Positions 18,368 to 28,444 of a DNA stretch of 64,000 nt are shown piece by piece. The stretch spans positions 1,674,001-1,738,000 of the forward strand of contig NC_015572.1 in the NCBI RefSeq assembly GCF_000214665.1. The letters are read 5' to 3'. The notes under the pieces are model-generated. The model did no database searches. It had not been told where the DNA came from and saw only the letters and a program-made list of their open reading frames with translations. The DNA comes from Methylomonas methanica MC09 (lineage in GTDB: Bacteria > Pseudomonadota > Gammaproteobacteria > Methylococcales > Methylomonadaceae). Every line of letters begins with the position of its first letter. The first letter of the stretch is position 1. The position numbers and the translations under genes were made by a program.

Positions 18368-21300
18368 ATTTCTCGGCTTTGTTTATCCGGCGGCCGGTTG
18401 CCACCACCTTGTTGACCATAGGTCTGGCATTGGCCGGCGCCATCGCCTTTCTGCAATTGCCGGTGGCGCCGCTGCCGCAGGTGGATTTTCCGACTATTTC
18501 GGTCTCGGCCGGTTTGCCCGGCGCCAGTCCGGAAACCATGGCCGCCACGATAGCCACGCCGTTGGAGCGGGCGTTGGGCCGGATAGCCGGCATCAACGAA
18601 ATGACCTCGGCCAGTTCGGTAGGGGCGACGGGCATAACCCTGCAATTCGATCTGGACCGCGATATAGACGGCGCGGCGCGGGATGTGCAGGCCGCCATCA
18701 ACGCCGCCAGCAATCTACTGCCCGCCAATCTGCCCAGCCGGCCCAGATACCGTAAGGTTAATCCGTCCGATTTCTCCATACTGATTCTGTCGCTTACCTC
18801 GGACGTTCTCGGCCGGGGTGAAATGTACGATGCCGCTTCCACCATCCTGGCGCAAAAAATCTCGCAAATAGAAGGCATCGGTCAGGTTCGAGTCGGCGGC
18901 AGTTCGTTGCCGGCGGTTCGGGTGGAGTTAGACCCCAATAGGCTGGCCAAATACAAGCTCAGTCTGGAAGATGTGCGCGGCGCTATCGCTGCCGCCAACG
19001 TCAATCGTCCCAAGGGTGCGATTGACCAGAATGGCCGGCATTGGCAAATTCAGGCTAACGATCAGGCCAAACGGGCCGAAGATTACAATCCGCTGGTTGT
19101 GGCTTATCGTAACGCTGCGCCGATCCGGATTGCCGATTTGGGCGAGGCAGTGGATTCGGTGGAAGACTTGCGCAATGCCGGGGTTAGAAATGGACAAAAC
19201 GCCGTGCTGCTGCTGCTTTACAAACAGCCCGGCTCCAACATCATCGAAACCATAGAACGGGTTAAGTCACGGCTGCCGCAGTTGCGTGCGCTGCTGCCGG
19301 CCGCCATGCATTTGTCGGTGTCGGTCGATAAATCCATCACTATCCGCGCGTCGGTTGACGAAGTGGAGCACAGTTTGTTGATCGCCATTGCGCTGGTGAT
19401 CATGGTGATCTTGCTGTTTTTGCGAAAATTGCAGTCGGCGCTGATTCCCATCATCGCCGTGCCGGTATCCTTGTTGGGTGCTTGCGCCGTCATGTATTTA
19501 TGCGGTTACAGTCTGGATAATCTGTCTCTGATGGCCTTGACTATAGCGACCGGCTTTGTGGTCGACGACGCCATTGTGGTGTTGGAAAACATCAGTCGAC
19601 ATATCGAAAAGGGCCTATCGCCCTTTCAAGCTGCATTGCGCGGCTCTCGCGAAGTAGGGTTTACCGTGGTGTCGATGAGTTTATCGCTGATTGCGGTATT
19701 CATTCCGATTCTGTTGATGGGCGGCATCGTCGGCCGGCTGTTTCGCGAGTTTGCCGTTACGCTGTCGGCGGCCGTTTTGGTGTCGTTGGTGGTGTCTCTG
19801 ACCGTCACGCCCATGTTGTGCGCGCGCTGGCTGAAGCCGGAACAGCCGCGCAGGGCGGGGCGCTTGTCCCGGAATTTGGAACGCTTGTTTGCAAGTGTTC
19901 ACGGCGGCTACCGGACCAGTTTGCGTTGGGCGTTGCGGCATGCGCCGCTGACGTTGCTGATTTTACTGATTTGCATCGGCTTGAATATATATTTGTATGC
20001 GGTTGTGCCGAAAGGTTTTTTTCCAATACAGGATAACGGCAGGTTGGCCGGCAGTATCCAGGCCGACCAAAGTATTTCCTTTCAGGCGATGCAGAAAAAA
20101 CTGCTGGATTTTGCGGCAATTTTAAAAAACGATCCGGATGTAACCTCTGTGGTCGGATTTGCCGGAGGCGAGAGTAGCAATACCGGGCGCATATTTACCG
20201 TATTGAAAGAGCCGGAACAGCGCCAGGACTCTATCGAAGAAATAACCAAAAGATTGCGCAAAAAGCTCTCCAATGAGCCGGGCGCCAGCTTATTTTTGCA
20301 GCCGATACAGGATTTGCGCATTGGCGGGCGCTCTTCGGCGGCGATGTACCAATTTACCTTGCAAACCGAAAATCTGGCCGATTTAAGAGAATGGACTCCC
20401 AAAATTGTGACAGCCTTACAAGCCAAGTCGGCGTTGGTCGACGTCAATACCGACCAACAGGATAAGGGCCAGCAAGTCTCGCTGCAGGTAGACCGCGACA
20501 AAGCGGCCCGCTATGGGGTCAGTCAGGCCGCCATCGATACGGCTTTAAACAATGCATTCGGCCAACGGCAGGTGTCGGTCATTTATAATCCGCTCAATCA
20601 ATATCATGTGATTATGGAATTGGCGCCCGAGTACTGGCAAAGTCCGAGGATATTGAATCAATTGTATGTCAGCCCTGCGGGCGGCGTTGCCGGACAAACT
20701 GTAACCACCCAGATTCCATTGGCGGCGCTGGCCAGTTTCAAACCGGGGAATACGCCGTTGACGGTAAATCATCAGGGGCAGTTTGCGGCGGCAACCATTT
20801 CGTTTAATCTCAAACCGGGGGTTTCGCTTTCGGATGCCGCGGAATTGATTCAGAACACCATGACGGAAATCGGCGTGCCCAGTACCGTGCGGGGCAGTTT
20901 TCAAGGCAGCGCGAAAGCGTTTCAGGAGTCTTTGAAAAGTCAACCTTGGCTGATATTGGCAGCGTTGGTGAGTATTTACATTGTGTTGGGCGTGCTTTAC
21001 GAAAGTTATATTCACCCCTTGACCATTCTGTCCACCTTGCCGTCTGCGGGGATGGGAGCCATTCTGGCGCTGATGGCCTGCGATACCGAATTCAGCATCA
21101 TCGCCTTGATCGGCGTGATTCTGCTGATCGGCATCGTTAAAAAAAACGCCATCATGATGATCGATTTTGCCTTGCAGGCCGAGCGGGAGCAGGGGCTTAG
21201 CAGCGAAGAGGCCATTTTTAAGGCGTGCATGTTGCGTTTTCGCCCCATCATGATGACCACGCTGGCCGCCATGCTGGGAGCCTTACCCCTGGCGATGGCG

Positions 21301-21474
21301 ACCGGTTACGGCGCCGAGTTGCGGCAACCTTTGGGCATTTCCATTGTCGGCGGTTTGCTGGTCAGCCAATTGTTGACGCTGTATACCACGCCGGTGGTGT
21401 ATTTATATCTGGACCGGCTGAGTCTAGCCAGCCGGCGTTGGTTTAAGGGTGATCATGCCCCTCGCACAATTTAG
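18364..21474 (+). CDS. mdtC: RND efflux transporter subunit MdtC/MuxC
   Basis: This is the second pump subunit, 1036 residues. The open frame extends far upstream inside mdtB, but [20 protein letters not shown] at 18364 is the standard beginning of the family and overlaps the mdtB stop by four bases, so that start is chosen. It has the same twelve-helix plan as its partner: [37 protein letters not shown] and [20 protein letters not shown] are all present. The two subunits are paralogues throughout their length. Fifteen bases separate it from the outer-membrane component. Confidence 0.94.
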   Translation: MNFSALFIRRPVATTLLTIGLALAGAIAFLQLPVAPLPQVDFPTISVSAGLPGASPETMAATIATPLERALGRIAGINEMTSASSVGATGITLQFDLDRDIDGAARDVQAAINAASNLLPANLPSRPRYRKVNPSDFSILILSLTSDVLGRGEMYDAASTILAQKISQIEGIGQVRVGGSSLPAVRVELDPNRLAKYKLSLEDVRGAIAAANVNRPKGAIDQNGRHWQIQANDQAKRAEDYNPLVVAYRNAAPIRIADLGEAVDSVEDLRNAGVRNGQNAVLLLLYKQPGSNIIETIERVKSRLPQLRALLPAAMHLSVSVDKSITIRASVDEVEHSLLIAIALVIMVILLFLRKLQSALIPIIAVPVSLLGACAVMYLCGYSLDNLSLMALTIATGFVVDDAIVVLENISRHIEKGLSPFQAALRGSREVGFTVVSMSLSLIAVFIPILLMGGIVGRLFREFAVTLSAAVLVSLVVSLTVTPMLCARWLKPEQPRRAGRLSRNLERLFASVHGGYRTSLRWALRHAPLTLLILLICIGLNIYLYAVVPKGFFPIQDNGRLAGSIQADQSISFQAMQKKLLDFAAILKNDPDVTSVVGFAGGESSNTGRIFTVLKEPEQRQDSIEEITKRLRKKLSNEPGASLFLQPIQDLRIGGRSSAAMYQFTLQTENLADLREWTPKIVTALQAKSALVDVNTDQQDKGQQVSLQVDRDKAARYGVSQAAIDTALNNAFGQRQVSVIYNPLNQYHVIMELAPEYWQSPRILNQLYVSPAGGVAGQTVTTQIPLAALASFKPGNTPLTVNHQGQFAAATISFNLKPGVSLSDAAELIQNTMTEIGVPSTVRGSFQGSAKAFQESLKSQPWLILAALVSIYIVLGVLYESYIHPLTILSTLPSAGMGAILALMACDTEFSIIALIGVILLIGIVKKNAIMMIDFALQAEREQGLSSEEAIFKACMLRFRPIMMTTLAAMLGALPLAMATGYGAELRQPLGISIVGGLLVSQLLTLYTTPVVYLYLDRLSLASRRWFKGDHAPRTI

Positions 21475-21489
21475 GTTGTCTTAAAATTC

Positions 21490-22962
21490 ATGCTAATCCG
21501 CATATTAGGTTTGTCGTTTTTGCCGGTGCTGCTGGCCGGATGTACCATGGGCCCCGACTATGTGCGGCCGCAATCGGCGGTGCCTGCCGAATTCAAGGAA
21601 ATGAAAGGTTGGAAACAGGCGCAACCCCGAGACGATAGTCTGCCCGGCAAATGGTGGGAAATTTTCGGCGATGCGCAACTAAACGCCTTGCAGGAGCAAG
21701 TCGCCGGCGGCAACCTGTCTTTGGTCGCGGCCGAAGCCCAGTACCGGCAGGCCCAACATTTGGTGCAATCGGCGCGCGCGGCCTATCTGCCGACGGCCGG
21801 CGTTACCGGCAGCGTCAACCGCTTCAAGGCGGCCAGCGGCCAGAGTGTGGCGGTATCCGGCATCCGCAATCTATTCGGTACGGCGTTGAACATCGCCTGG
21901 GAGCCGGATTTGTGGGGCAGCGTACGCCGTCAGGTAGAGGCCGACACCAGCAGCGCCCAAGCCAGTGCCGCGACCTTGCAAGCCTTGCGGCTATCCACCC
22001 AAGCCACCTTGGCGCAGGATTATTTTCAATTGCGAGCCTTGGATGCCCAGCAGCATTTACTGGAAAAAACTGTCGACGCCTATCAAAAGACCCTGGATAT
22101 TACCCGAAACCGTTACGCGGTCGGTGTGGCGGCGCGCAACGATGTGCTGCAGGCCGAGTCGCAACTGGAAGCGGCCCGGGCGCAAGCCATCGACGTCGGG
22201 GTGGCGCGTTCGCAAATGGAGCATGCCTTGGCGGTGTTGATCGGTAAATCGCCGGCGGAATTGAATTTGCCGCGTACCGAACAGCTCCCCAGCCGCTTGC
22301 CGCACATTCCGGTGGGGGTGCCGTCGACCTTATTGGAGCGCCGGCCGGATATCGCCAACGCCGAGCGCTTGGTGGCCGCCGCCAATGCCAAGATCGGCGT
22401 GGCCAAAGCCGCCTATTTTCCGAGTCTGACCTTGTCGGCCACCAACGGTTTTCAAACGGTCAATCTCTCCAAACTGTTTTCCATGGCCAGCCGCTATTGG
22501 GCCTTGGGACCGGCAGCCGCCGCCTGGACTTTGCTGGATGGCGGCGCCAAAAATGCGCAACTGAAGCAGGCTGTCGATAGTTTCGACGCCAGCGTTGCCC
22601 AATATCAGCAAACCGTGTTGACCGGTTTTCAGGAAGTGGAAGACAGCTTGTCGGCCTTACGAACCTTGCAGGAAGAACAGGCGGTGTTGGACAAAGCCGT
22701 GCAATCGGCCCGGTCCGCATTGACCATTACCGAAAACCAATACAAAGCCGGCACGGTGAGTTATTTGAACGTAATGACCGCGCAAGCCGCCGCGTTGGCC
22801 AATGAAAAAGCCGTGGTTGCCGTGTTAGGCGAACGACTGAGCTACTCGGTACAGCTGATCAAGGCCTTGGGCGGCGGGTGGGATGCCGGTAGCTTACCGG
22901 ATAGCGATGCCGCGGCCGGCGATAGCAGCTGGACGGATGTGCTGCCGTTTCCCGTGCAATAA
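21490..22962 (+). CDS. Outer-membrane efflux lipoprotein of the NodT/OprM type
   Basis: This is the TolC-like exit duct of the pump system. A lipoprotein signal ends in LLAGC, so Cys18 would be lipidated and the protein anchored in the outer membrane. The 490-residue product contains the two tandem outer-membrane efflux (OEP) domains (about 60-250 and 270-455) with the typical phrases WWEIFGDAQLNALQEQV, ERRPDIANAERLVAAANAKI and FQEVEDSLSALR. Encoding the channel as the last gene of the operon fits the Pseudomonas muxABC-opmB layout better than E. coli mdtABC, which uses a remote tolC. Confidence 0.92.
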   Translation: MLIRILGLSFLPVLLAGCTMGPDYVRPQSAVPAEFKEMKGWKQAQPRDDSLPGKWWEIFGDAQLNALQEQVAGGNLSLVAAEAQYRQAQHLVQSARAAYLPTAGVTGSVNRFKAASGQSVAVSGIRNLFGTALNIAWEPDLWGSVRRQVEADTSSAQASAATLQALRLSTQATLAQDYFQLRALDAQQHLLEKTVDAYQKTLDITRNRYAVGVAARNDVLQAESQLEAARAQAIDVGVARSQMEHALAVLIGKSPAELNLPRTEQLPSRLPHIPVGVPSTLLERRPDIANAERLVAAANAKIGVAKAAYFPSLTLSATNGFQTVNLSKLFSMASRYWALGPAAAAWTLLDGGAKNAQLKQAVDSFDASVAQYQQTVLTGFQEVEDSLSALRTLQEEQAVLDKAVQSARSALTITENQYKAGTVSYLNVMTAQAAALANEKAVVAVLGERLSYSVQLIKALGGGWDAGSLPDSDAAAGDSSWTDVLPFPVQ

Positions 22963-23087
22963 ACGGACGACTCGAAAATTAATAAACAGACCTTTTACTC
23001 TTTCCAGCTACGATAGCGGATTTTTAACGATAAAATGGCTTCAACGTTTTATCTTTGACTATTCAACCGAATTAGACCGCAAACCCA

Positions 23088-24089
23088 GTGCTAAAACAAT
23101 TTGATACTTTGCCCGAGGGCCTGCTGGATATTGCCGTTGAGCTGCTTTACACGCTAATACCGGAGCCGGCTTTGTTCCATTTGCCCGGCAAGCGTCAGGA
23201 TACGCTGTTCGTATCGGTGTTGTTGCACGGAAACGAGCCGACCGGCTTCCTGGCCGTACAAAAGCTGTTGCAAAAATACCGAGGGCAGCTGTTGCCTAGA
23301 AACCTGACGCTGTTTTTCGGTAATACCCAAGCAGCCCGTTTTAATCTGCGGCGGCTGGATAATCAGCCGGATTTCAATCGCATCTGGCCGGGTACGCCGC
23401 TGCACGATTCACCGGAAACGGCCTGGTCGCAACAGATTTGCGATGCGATGCAGGGGCGTGCGTTGTTCGCCAGTATCGATGTGCATAACAATACCGGGCT
23501 CAACCCGCACTATGCGTGTATCAACAAGCTGGATGACAACTTCCTGCACTTGGGGGCGTTGTTCGGTCGTCTGTTGGTACACTTCACCCATCCAAAGGGT
23601 GTGCAATCCGGCGCGTTTGCCGAGTTTTGCCCGGCGGTCACCCTGGAATGCGGGCGCCCCGATCTGCCGTACGGTGCGGAGCACGCCTTGCAGTTTATCG
23701 ACAGTTGTTTGCATTTGCAGGCATTTCCGGCTCACCCGGTCGCCAGACAGGATGTCGATATTTATCACACCGTGGCGCAGGTGACGATAGACAAACGGGT
23801 TGCTTTCAGTTTTAACGACGATAGCGCGGATTTATCGCTGGACCGGGACTTGGAGCGCTTAAACTTTACTGAAATTCAGGCGGGGACGGTATTCGGTAAG
23901 GTAAGGGGTGTCCAAATGCCGCTGCTGGCGCGAGATAACGATGGAAAGCCGATTACCGAAAAGTTTTTTAGGTTGGCGGATGGCCAATTGCAAATCACCA
24001 GACCGACCATGCCGTCCATGTTGACTTTGAATGAACGGGTGATTCGGCAGGATTGCTTGTGTTATTTGATGGAAAGACTGGAAGTTTAA
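23088..24089 (+). CDS. M14-family succinylglutamate desuccinylase/aspartoacylase-like protein
   Basis: This is a zinc-dependent deacylase-like enzyme of 333 residues starting at GTG 23088. The metal and catalytic residues of the aspartoacylase branch are visible: HGNE at 47-50 (zinc His47 and Glu50), DVHNN with zinc His133, and TLECGR with the candidate catalytic Glu187. Arg in FNLRRLDNQPDFNRIWPG would contact the substrate carboxylate. The genuine substrate is unknown; neither an arginine-degradation cluster nor an N-acetylaspartate pathway is nearby. It is followed by the rpsF promoter and is probably a single-gene unit. Confidence 0.85.
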   Translation: MLKQFDTLPEGLLDIAVELLYTLIPEPALFHLPGKRQDTLFVSVLLHGNEPTGFLAVQKLLQKYRGQLLPRNLTLFFGNTQAARFNLRRLDNQPDFNRIWPGTPLHDSPETAWSQQICDAMQGRALFASIDVHNNTGLNPHYACINKLDDNFLHLGALFGRLLVHFTHPKGVQSGAFAEFCPAVTLECGRPDLPYGAEHALQFIDSCLHLQAFPAHPVARQDVDIYHTVAQVTIDKRVAFSFNDDSADLSLDRDLERLNFTEIQAGTVFGKVRGVQMPLLARDNDGKPITEKFFRLADGQLQITRPTMPSMLTLNERVIRQDCLCYLMERLEV

Positions 24090-24132
24090 CCGCCGGCGTT
24101 CAGGGAAAGCCGTCAAATCTTGAAAAATAAGT

Positions 24133-24160
24133 TTGCAAGAATCCTGCCTGATTTTATAAT
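24133..24160 (+). promoter_or_regulatory. Sigma70-type promoter of the rpsF operon
   Basis: TTGCAA (24133-24138) and TATAAT (24155-24160) are separated by 16 bases and lie about 85 bases upstream of the rpsF start. The -10 box is a perfect match and the -35 box matches four of six positions. Confidence 0.6.
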
Positions 24161-24168
24161 GGTCGGCT

Positions 24169-24189
24169 TTTGGGATATTCCGTCCCAAA
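24169..24189 (+). promoter_or_regulatory. Hairpin in the rpsF leader, possible S6:S18 autoregulatory site
   Basis: TTTGGGA (24169-24175) and TCCCAAA (24183-24189) form a seven-base stem around the loop TATTCCG just downstream of the promoter. Many bacterial rpsF leaders carry a structure with an exposed CCG that binds the S6:S18 complex for feedback control. The CCG in this loop is suggestive, but the full conserved fold has not been verified. Confidence 0.35.
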
Positions 24190-24244
24190 TCCTTGCTTCA
24201 CTGCTCATGCGAGCGGGAGGCTTTTTAAACCGTAAGGAGAAATC

Positions 24245-24679
24245 ATGCGTCATTATGAAATCGTCTTCTTGGTACACCCTGATCAAAGTGCTCAGGTGCC
24301 TGCCATGATAGAACGTTACAAATCCACTATTGAAGAGGCTGCCGGTAAAATCCACCGTCTGGAAGATTGGGGCCGTAGACATCTGGCTTACCCAATCAAA
24401 AAAATTCATAAAGCGCATTATGTGCTGATGAATATCGAATGCGATCAAGCCACTCTCGAAGAACTGGAAGCGGGTTTTCGTTTTAACGATGCGATTCTGC
24501 GTAGCCAAACTTTGCTGCAAAAAGAAGCCGTTACAGAGCCTTCAGCCATTGCTACCAGTGGCAACGACGGTCAAAAAACCAGCAATCGCGTAAAAGAAGA
24601 AGTTGAAGAAGAGACCGAGGAAGCTGAGGTTAAGGAAGAAGTTGCAACCGAAACTGAAACCGAAACGGATTCCGAATAA
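24245..24679 (+). CDS. rpsF: 30S ribosomal protein S6 with an acidic C-terminal extension
   Basis: S6 is a ferredoxin-like protein that binds S18 and 16S rRNA in the small subunit. The start is [14 protein letters not shown], with AAGGAG seven bases upstream. The conserved core ends near residue 98 ([16 protein letters not shown]). A tail of about 45 residues follows, including [19 protein letters not shown] and ending [11 protein letters not shown]6 is known to be glutamylated at its C terminus in E. coli; here an acidic tail is encoded in the gene. First gene of the rpsF-rpsR-DUF2232-rplI-rfaD run. Confidence 0.96.
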   Translation: MRHYEIVFLVHPDQSAQVPAMIERYKSTIEEAAGKIHRLEDWGRRHLAYPIKKIHKAHYVLMNIECDQATLEELEAGFRFNDAILRSQTLLQKEAVTEPSAIATSGNDGQKTSNRVKEEVEEETEEAEVKEEVATETETETDSE

Positions 24680-24703
24680 ACTTTTTAAATCAAGAGAATT
24701 AAT

Positions 24704-24934
24704 ATGGCACGTAACAATATCAGACGTAAAAAAGGCTGCCGTTTCAGCGGTGAAGATGCAATCGTAATCGATTATAAAGATCTGGATTTGCTGAGCGAAT
24801 ACATCACCGAAACCGGCAAAATCATTCCCAGCCGTATTACCGGTACCAGCGCGAAATATCAAAGACAGTTAACGTCGGCTATTAAACAAGCCCGTTTTCT
24901 GGCGCTACTGCCGTTCTGCGACGCACACAAATAA
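24704..24934 (+). CDS. rpsR: 30S ribosomal protein S18
   Basis: S18 is a small-subunit protein that binds together with S6 on the platform. The 76-residue sequence ([51 protein letters not shown]) is fully typical. It lies 24 bases after rpsF, with AAGAGAATT before the start. Confidence 0.97.
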   Translation: MARNNIRRKKGCRFSGEDAIVIDYKDLDLLSEYITETGKIIPSRITGTSAKYQRQLTSAIKQARFLALLPFCDAHK

Positions 24935-24958
24935 GTTAAGGTAAGCCGGAGAGCGGGC

Positions 24959-25870
24959 GTGAAATTTTTGGCAGCCTATATCATGAAAGGCCGTCTGCAA
25001 GCCATGACGGTTGCGGCTGCCTTTGCGCTGCTGTCACTGAAGTTTCCTCCGGCAAGTATCGTAAGTTCAGCCTCCGTCGCATTGGTTACTTTGCGCAGGG
25101 GCGGAAAAGAAGGTTTGTATGTACTGGTATGCGCCTGTTTGGCCGCGGCGGTGCTGAGTACCTTCTTGAAAATCGGGTATCAATTCGCCTTGCTGTATGG
25201 CGTGGTGTTGTGGACGCCGGTTTGGCTGATCTCCATCGTGTTGCGCGAAGGCAGAAATCTGGCGGTGGCGATCGAGATTGCCGTATTGCTGGGTGTGGCG
25301 GCGGTGTTGGCTTTTTATGCCTATCAACCGCAACCGGCCCAAGTCTGGAATGGGGTGTTATCGGTCATGATGCAACCCATGCAGGCCGCGAAACCGGATG
25401 TGCCGATCGAGCAAATCAAGCAATCGGCGCAAGCCTTTGCCCATTTCATGACCGGGGCCATTGCCGCCGGCAGTGTGTATGGCTTGTTATTCGGCCTGTT
25501 CCTGGCTAGATGGTGGCAGGCGGCACTTTACAACCCGGGCGGTTTCAGAACCGAGTTTTTAGCCATGAAAGCGCATATCCAGCTGAGTATGGCTACTTTT
25601 GTGCTGATCGCGGTCGCCGCTTTCGTTTCGGGAACGCTGGCTGAAATCTGCTGGAACATGCTGTTGGTGCTGTTCGTGCTGTATACCTTTATCGGAACGG
25701 CCGTGCTGCATGCCTGTTTCGCGGTAATGAAAGGTAGCCGCTTCATGGTGCCGTTTCTGTATCTGACCCTGGTGATCATTCCGCACGTGATGGTGATCAT
25801 AGCCGCGGTGGGCTTGATCGATAACTGGTTGAACTTACGTAATAAAATTTCAAATAATACGGCTGACTAA
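24959..25870 (+). CDS. DUF2232 polytopic membrane protein
   Basis: This inner-membrane protein of about 303 residues has roughly eight hydrophobic segments. GTG 24959 is taken as the start because GGAG lies nine bases upstream; an ATG eight codons later is the alternative. Residues 14-110 and 215-295 match the DUF2232 pattern (FPPASIVSSASVALVTLRRG, and GLIDNWLNLRNKI at the end). Insertion between rpsR and rplI is a conserved gammaproteobacterial arrangement. The function is not established; the fold resembles small-solute permeases without their known binding residues. Confidence 0.8.
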   Translation: MKFLAAYIMKGRLQAMTVAAAFALLSLKFPPASIVSSASVALVTLRRGGKEGLYVLVCACLAAAVLSTFLKIGYQFALLYGVVLWTPVWLISIVLREGRNLAVAIEIAVLLGVAAVLAFYAYQPQPAQVWNGVLSVMMQPMQAAKPDVPIEQIKQSAQAFAHFMTGAIAAGSVYGLLFGLFLARWWQAALYNPGGFRTEFLAMKAHIQLSMATFVLIAVAAFVSGTLAEICWNMLLVLFVLYTFIGTAVLHACFAVMKGSRFMVPFLYLTLVIIPHVMVIIAAVGLIDNWLNLRNKISNNTAD

Positions 25871-25915
25871 TCGCAGCCATCATTCGACATACGTCGATTA
25901 ACGAGGTAAGTAAAG

Positions 25916-26362
25916 ATGGAAGTTATTCTTCTTGAGAAAATCGCAAACCTGGGCAATTTGGGCGACAGAGTCACCATTAAAGCAGGTTACGGCAGAAACT
26001 TTTTGATTCCGCAAGGCAAGGCCGCTAAAGCCACCGCCGCCAAAATCAAGGAGTTCGAAGAGCGTCGCGCCGAATTGGAAAAACAAGCTGCAGAAAAACT
26101 GGCAGCGGCAAATGCCCGTGGCGAAGCTATCAGCAAACTGAATGTCACTATCGCCCACAAAACCGGCGATGAAGGCCGTTTGTTCGGTTCCGTAGGCACC
26201 CAAAATATCGCCGAAGCCATTACTGCTGCCGGCGTTAATGTTGAGAAAAGCGAAGTGCGCATGCCGAACGGCGTGATTCGGCAAATCGGCGAATACGGTA
26301 TCGATATTCACCTGCATACCGATGTAGTGGTTACGCTGCCGATTAAAATCGTTTCAGAATAA
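25916..26362 (+). CDS. rplI: 50S ribosomal protein L9
   Basis: L9 binds 23S rRNA near the L1 stalk and influences frame maintenance. The 148-residue product has the N-terminal motif [20 protein letters not shown] and [14 protein letters not shown], the long connecting helix (about 41-75) and the C-terminal domain ([14 protein letters not shown] to [10 protein letters not shown]). Length and start are normal. No dnaB follows, unlike in many relatives; rfaD begins four bases downstream instead. Confidence 0.97.
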   Translation: MEVILLEKIANLGNLGDRVTIKAGYGRNFLIPQGKAAKATAAKIKEFEERRAELEKQAAEKLAAANARGEAISKLNVTIAHKTGDEGRLFGSVGTQNIAEAITAAGVNVEKSEVRMPNGVIRQIGEYGIDIHLHTDVVVTLPIKIVSE

Positions 26363-26366
26363 TCCC

Positions 26367-27311
26367 ATGATCATCGTGACCGGCGGTGCCGGTTTTATAG
26401 GCAGTAACCTGGTACTGGGTTTAAATGCCCGCGGTTACGATGATATTCTGGTAGTAGACCATTTGACCAATGGCGTCAAATACAAGAACCTGGTCGATTG
26501 CCGAATCGCGGATTACATGGACAGAAGCACCTTTCTGGAAAAACTCCAGCAAGGTGTGTTTCCCGCCGAAACCCTACAGGCTATTTTCCATCAAGGCGCC
26601 TGTTCGACCACGACCGAGTGGGACGGCCGCTACATGATGGAGAACAATTACGAATACAGCAAAATCCTGTTTCATTATTGCCAAAGCCACAAAATCCCCT
26701 TTATTTATGCGTCCAGCGCCGCTACCTATGGAGCCGATCCGACCTTTAAGGAAGAACTGGCCTACGAAGGTCCGCTGAACGTCTACGGCTATTCAAAATT
26801 TCAATTCGACCAATACCTGCGCCGGCATTTGCCGAAACTGACCGCTCAAGTGGTGGGTTTGCGTTATTTCAATGTGTACGGTCCGCGTGAAGCCCACAAG
26901 GGCAGCATGGCCAGTGTGGCGTTTCATTTGAACAATCAAATCAAGGATTCCGACGAATTGCGGTTGTTCGAAGGTTGCGACGGTTACGGCGATGGCGAAC
27001 AACGCCGCGATTTCGTCTACGTCGGCGACGTGGTGGATATCAATCTGTGGTTTATGGATAACCCGCAAGTCTCCGGTATTTTCAATTGCGGCACCGGCCG
27101 CAGCCAGACCTTCAACGACGTCGCCAATGCGGTGATCAACTATCACCAACGCGGCCAGATCAAATACATCCCGTTCCCCGAGCATTTAAAAGGCTGCTAT
27201 CAAAGTTTCACCGAAGCCAATCTCGATCATTTACGCGCAGCCGGCTGCGGCCACCGCTTCAAAACGGTCGAAGAGGGTGTGCAGTTGTATATGGAGTGGT
27301 TGAATCGCTAG
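26367..27311 (+). CDS. rfaD: ADP-L-glycero-D-manno-heptose-6-epimerase
   Basis: This enzyme epimerises ADP-D-glycero-D-manno-heptose to the L-form used in the lipopolysaccharide inner core. It is a short-chain dehydrogenase/reductase of 314 residues. Visible features are [10 protein letters not shown] at the NADP-binding N terminus, the catalytic Ser/Thr region ([10 protein letters not shown]), Tyr-x3-Lys in YGYSKFQFD, and [12 protein letters not shown]. The C terminus is intact, but its last 115 bases plus about 100 bases of downstream DNA are duplicated at 27750-27965. The gene marks the left flank of the integron. Confidence 0.96.
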   Translation: MIIVTGGAGFIGSNLVLGLNARGYDDILVVDHLTNGVKYKNLVDCRIADYMDRSTFLEKLQQGVFPAETLQAIFHQGACSTTTEWDGRYMMENNYEYSKILFHYCQSHKIPFIYASSAATYGADPTFKEELAYEGPLNVYGYSKFQFDQYLRRHLPKLTAQVVGLRYFNVYGPREAHKGSMASVAFHLNNQIKDSDELRLFEGCDGYGDGEQRRDFVYVGDVVDINLWFMDNPQVSGIFNCGTGRSQTFNDVANAVINYHQRGQIKYIPFPEHLKGCYQSFTEANLDHLRAAGCGHRFKTVEEGVQLYMEWLNR

Positions 27312-27410
27312 TTCACGCTGACGAGTAGCGAAATTCTGTAGACTTAAGGAATGACGTCAACGCCCTGATCATGGGTTTTCATTTGCATTTCGGACAGTGG
27401 CAAACCAGGC
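27196..27410 (+). repeat. Direct repeat A, copy 1 (rfaD 3' end and downstream DNA)
   Basis: These 215 bases run from CTATCAAAGTTTCACC in rfaD through its stop to GGCAAACCAGGC and recur at 27750-27965 with few changes. Confidence 0.9.
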
Positions 27411-27601
27411 TTCAGCTCAAGAAGGGGCCCAGGTGTCGCATCAACTTAGCTGTTGCGAAGTACAGGATGAGCAGTACGAGGCGCTCGCTAATAAGATACA
27501 CCGTCAAGCGCAGTTGACCCAATTTGGACGTGCAGCCTTTGGAAACCACTCGTTATCGGGATGCAAGATAATTAGCCTGTTGAGGCTTTCATCCCAACGA
27601 A

Positions 27602-27742
27602 CGATGACTTCATTCGACAGAAGTTCGGATGTATCTGTAGGGGACGGACTAACGCCTCGCTCACCTGACGAAACCGCATCGCGGTTTTTGGTTGAGCGAA
27701 GTGTCTAAGCAGGCTAGATGCTCGATTGCAAGACCTGACCCC
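27602..27742 (+). repeat. Direct repeat B, copy 1
   Basis: This 141-base unit begins CGATGACTTCATTCGA, contains the hairpin AACCGCATCGCGGTT and ends TTGCAAGACCTGACCCC. A second copy lies at 27969-28108. The 190 bases before it (27411-27601) have no counterpart between the second copies of A and B, and I see no gene in them. Confidence 0.85.
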
Positions 27743-27749
27743 GTTTTTT

Positions 27750-27965
27750 GCTATCAAAGTTTCACCGAAGCCAATCTCGATCATTTGCGCGCAGCCGGCT
27801 GCGGCCACCGCTTCAAAACGGTGGAAGAGGGTGTGCAGTTATATATGGAGTGGTTGAATCGTTAGCTCTAGACTGACGAGTAGCGAAATTCTGTAGACTT
27901 AAGGAATGACGTCAACGCCCTGATCATGGGTTTTCATTTGCATTTCGGACAGTGGCAATCCAGGC
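27750..27965 (+). repeat. Direct repeat A, copy 2 (duplicated rfaD tail)
   Basis: This copy carries the last 37 codons of rfaD in silent duplicate, with synonymous changes such as TTGCGC for TTACGC, and the same downstream DNA. It has no start codon and is not a gene. It runs almost directly (three bases) into repeat B copy 2. Confidence 0.9.
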
Positions 27966-27968
27966 TGC

Positions 27969-28108
27969 CGATGACTTCATTCGAAAGAAATTCGGATGTA
28001 TCCGTAAGGGCGTTCTAACGCCTCGCTCACCCGACAGAACCGCATCGCGGTTCTTGGTCGAGCGTAGTGTCTAGTTAGGCTGGGTGCTCTATTGCAAGAC
28101 TTGACCCC
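27969..28108 (+). repeat. Direct repeat B, copy 2, abutting a truncated cassette gene
   Basis: This is a 140-base copy of unit B. Its final base, 28108, is also the last base before recognisable codons of the phosphatase-like fragment on the minus strand, so this edge is a recombination or insertion boundary. Confidence 0.85.
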
Positions 28109-28231
28109 TATGTCCTCGTCGCTATTAGTGCCTGCCCCAATAGCATTTATGCCTTCATATTTCGAAAACACTTCTTCGCCTGTAGGGCTTCTTAGTCTGT
28201 TTTCACTACAAACAAATAGAAGGTTCATCAC
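28109..28231 (-). pseudogene. Cassette 7: low-molecular-weight tyrosine-phosphatase-like protein, 5' fragment
   Basis: From ATG 28231 (or 28228) the frame encodes MMNLLFVCSENRLRSPTGEE, then VFSKYEGINAIGAGTNSDED and I. This is the beginning of the small phosphatase-like family: the VCxxNxxRSP variant of the P-loop reads VCSENRLRSP, with Cys8 as nucleophile and Arg14. After 41 residues the frame enters repeat B copy 2 and continues with unrelated codons to a stop at 27977. About two thirds of the protein is missing, including the catalytic aspartate, so the gene is inactive. As the last cassette, it follows an attC at 28245-28366 and has none of its own left. Confidence 0.7.
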
Positions 28232-28244
28232 GATCTTCTTTTAC

Positions 28245-28366
28245 ACATAACGTAAAAGTAAGGGGCGCGCCGGTTGACTTGGTTTAACGAAGCCGACGAA
28301 CCCGTAAAAACACCAGCCTTTAAAAGCGCCTGCGGTCGGCGCGTCCCTTTGACTGCCATGTTAGGC
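28245..28366 (-). other. Integron attC site of cassette 6
   Basis: Read on the minus strand, it runs from GCCTAAC (28366-28360) to GTTATGT (28251-28245). The arms are strongly complementary (GGCGCGTCCCTTT against AAGTAAGGGGCGCGCC). It is closely similar to attC of cassette 1, including GAAGCCGACGAACCCG. Confidence 0.85.
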
Positions 28367-28444
28367 CGCACAAAAGTTGACGTAAATAAAACCGAAAGCC
28401 TAAATTTTTCATCCGCGATCAGTGATGTTTGGGAATAAGTAGGT

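Noticed and set aside
27397..27708. A 103-residue plus-strand open frame in the duplicated region
   Set aside because: It spans the junction of repeats A and B, has no ribosome-binding site, and its sequence is not conserved in the second copy.
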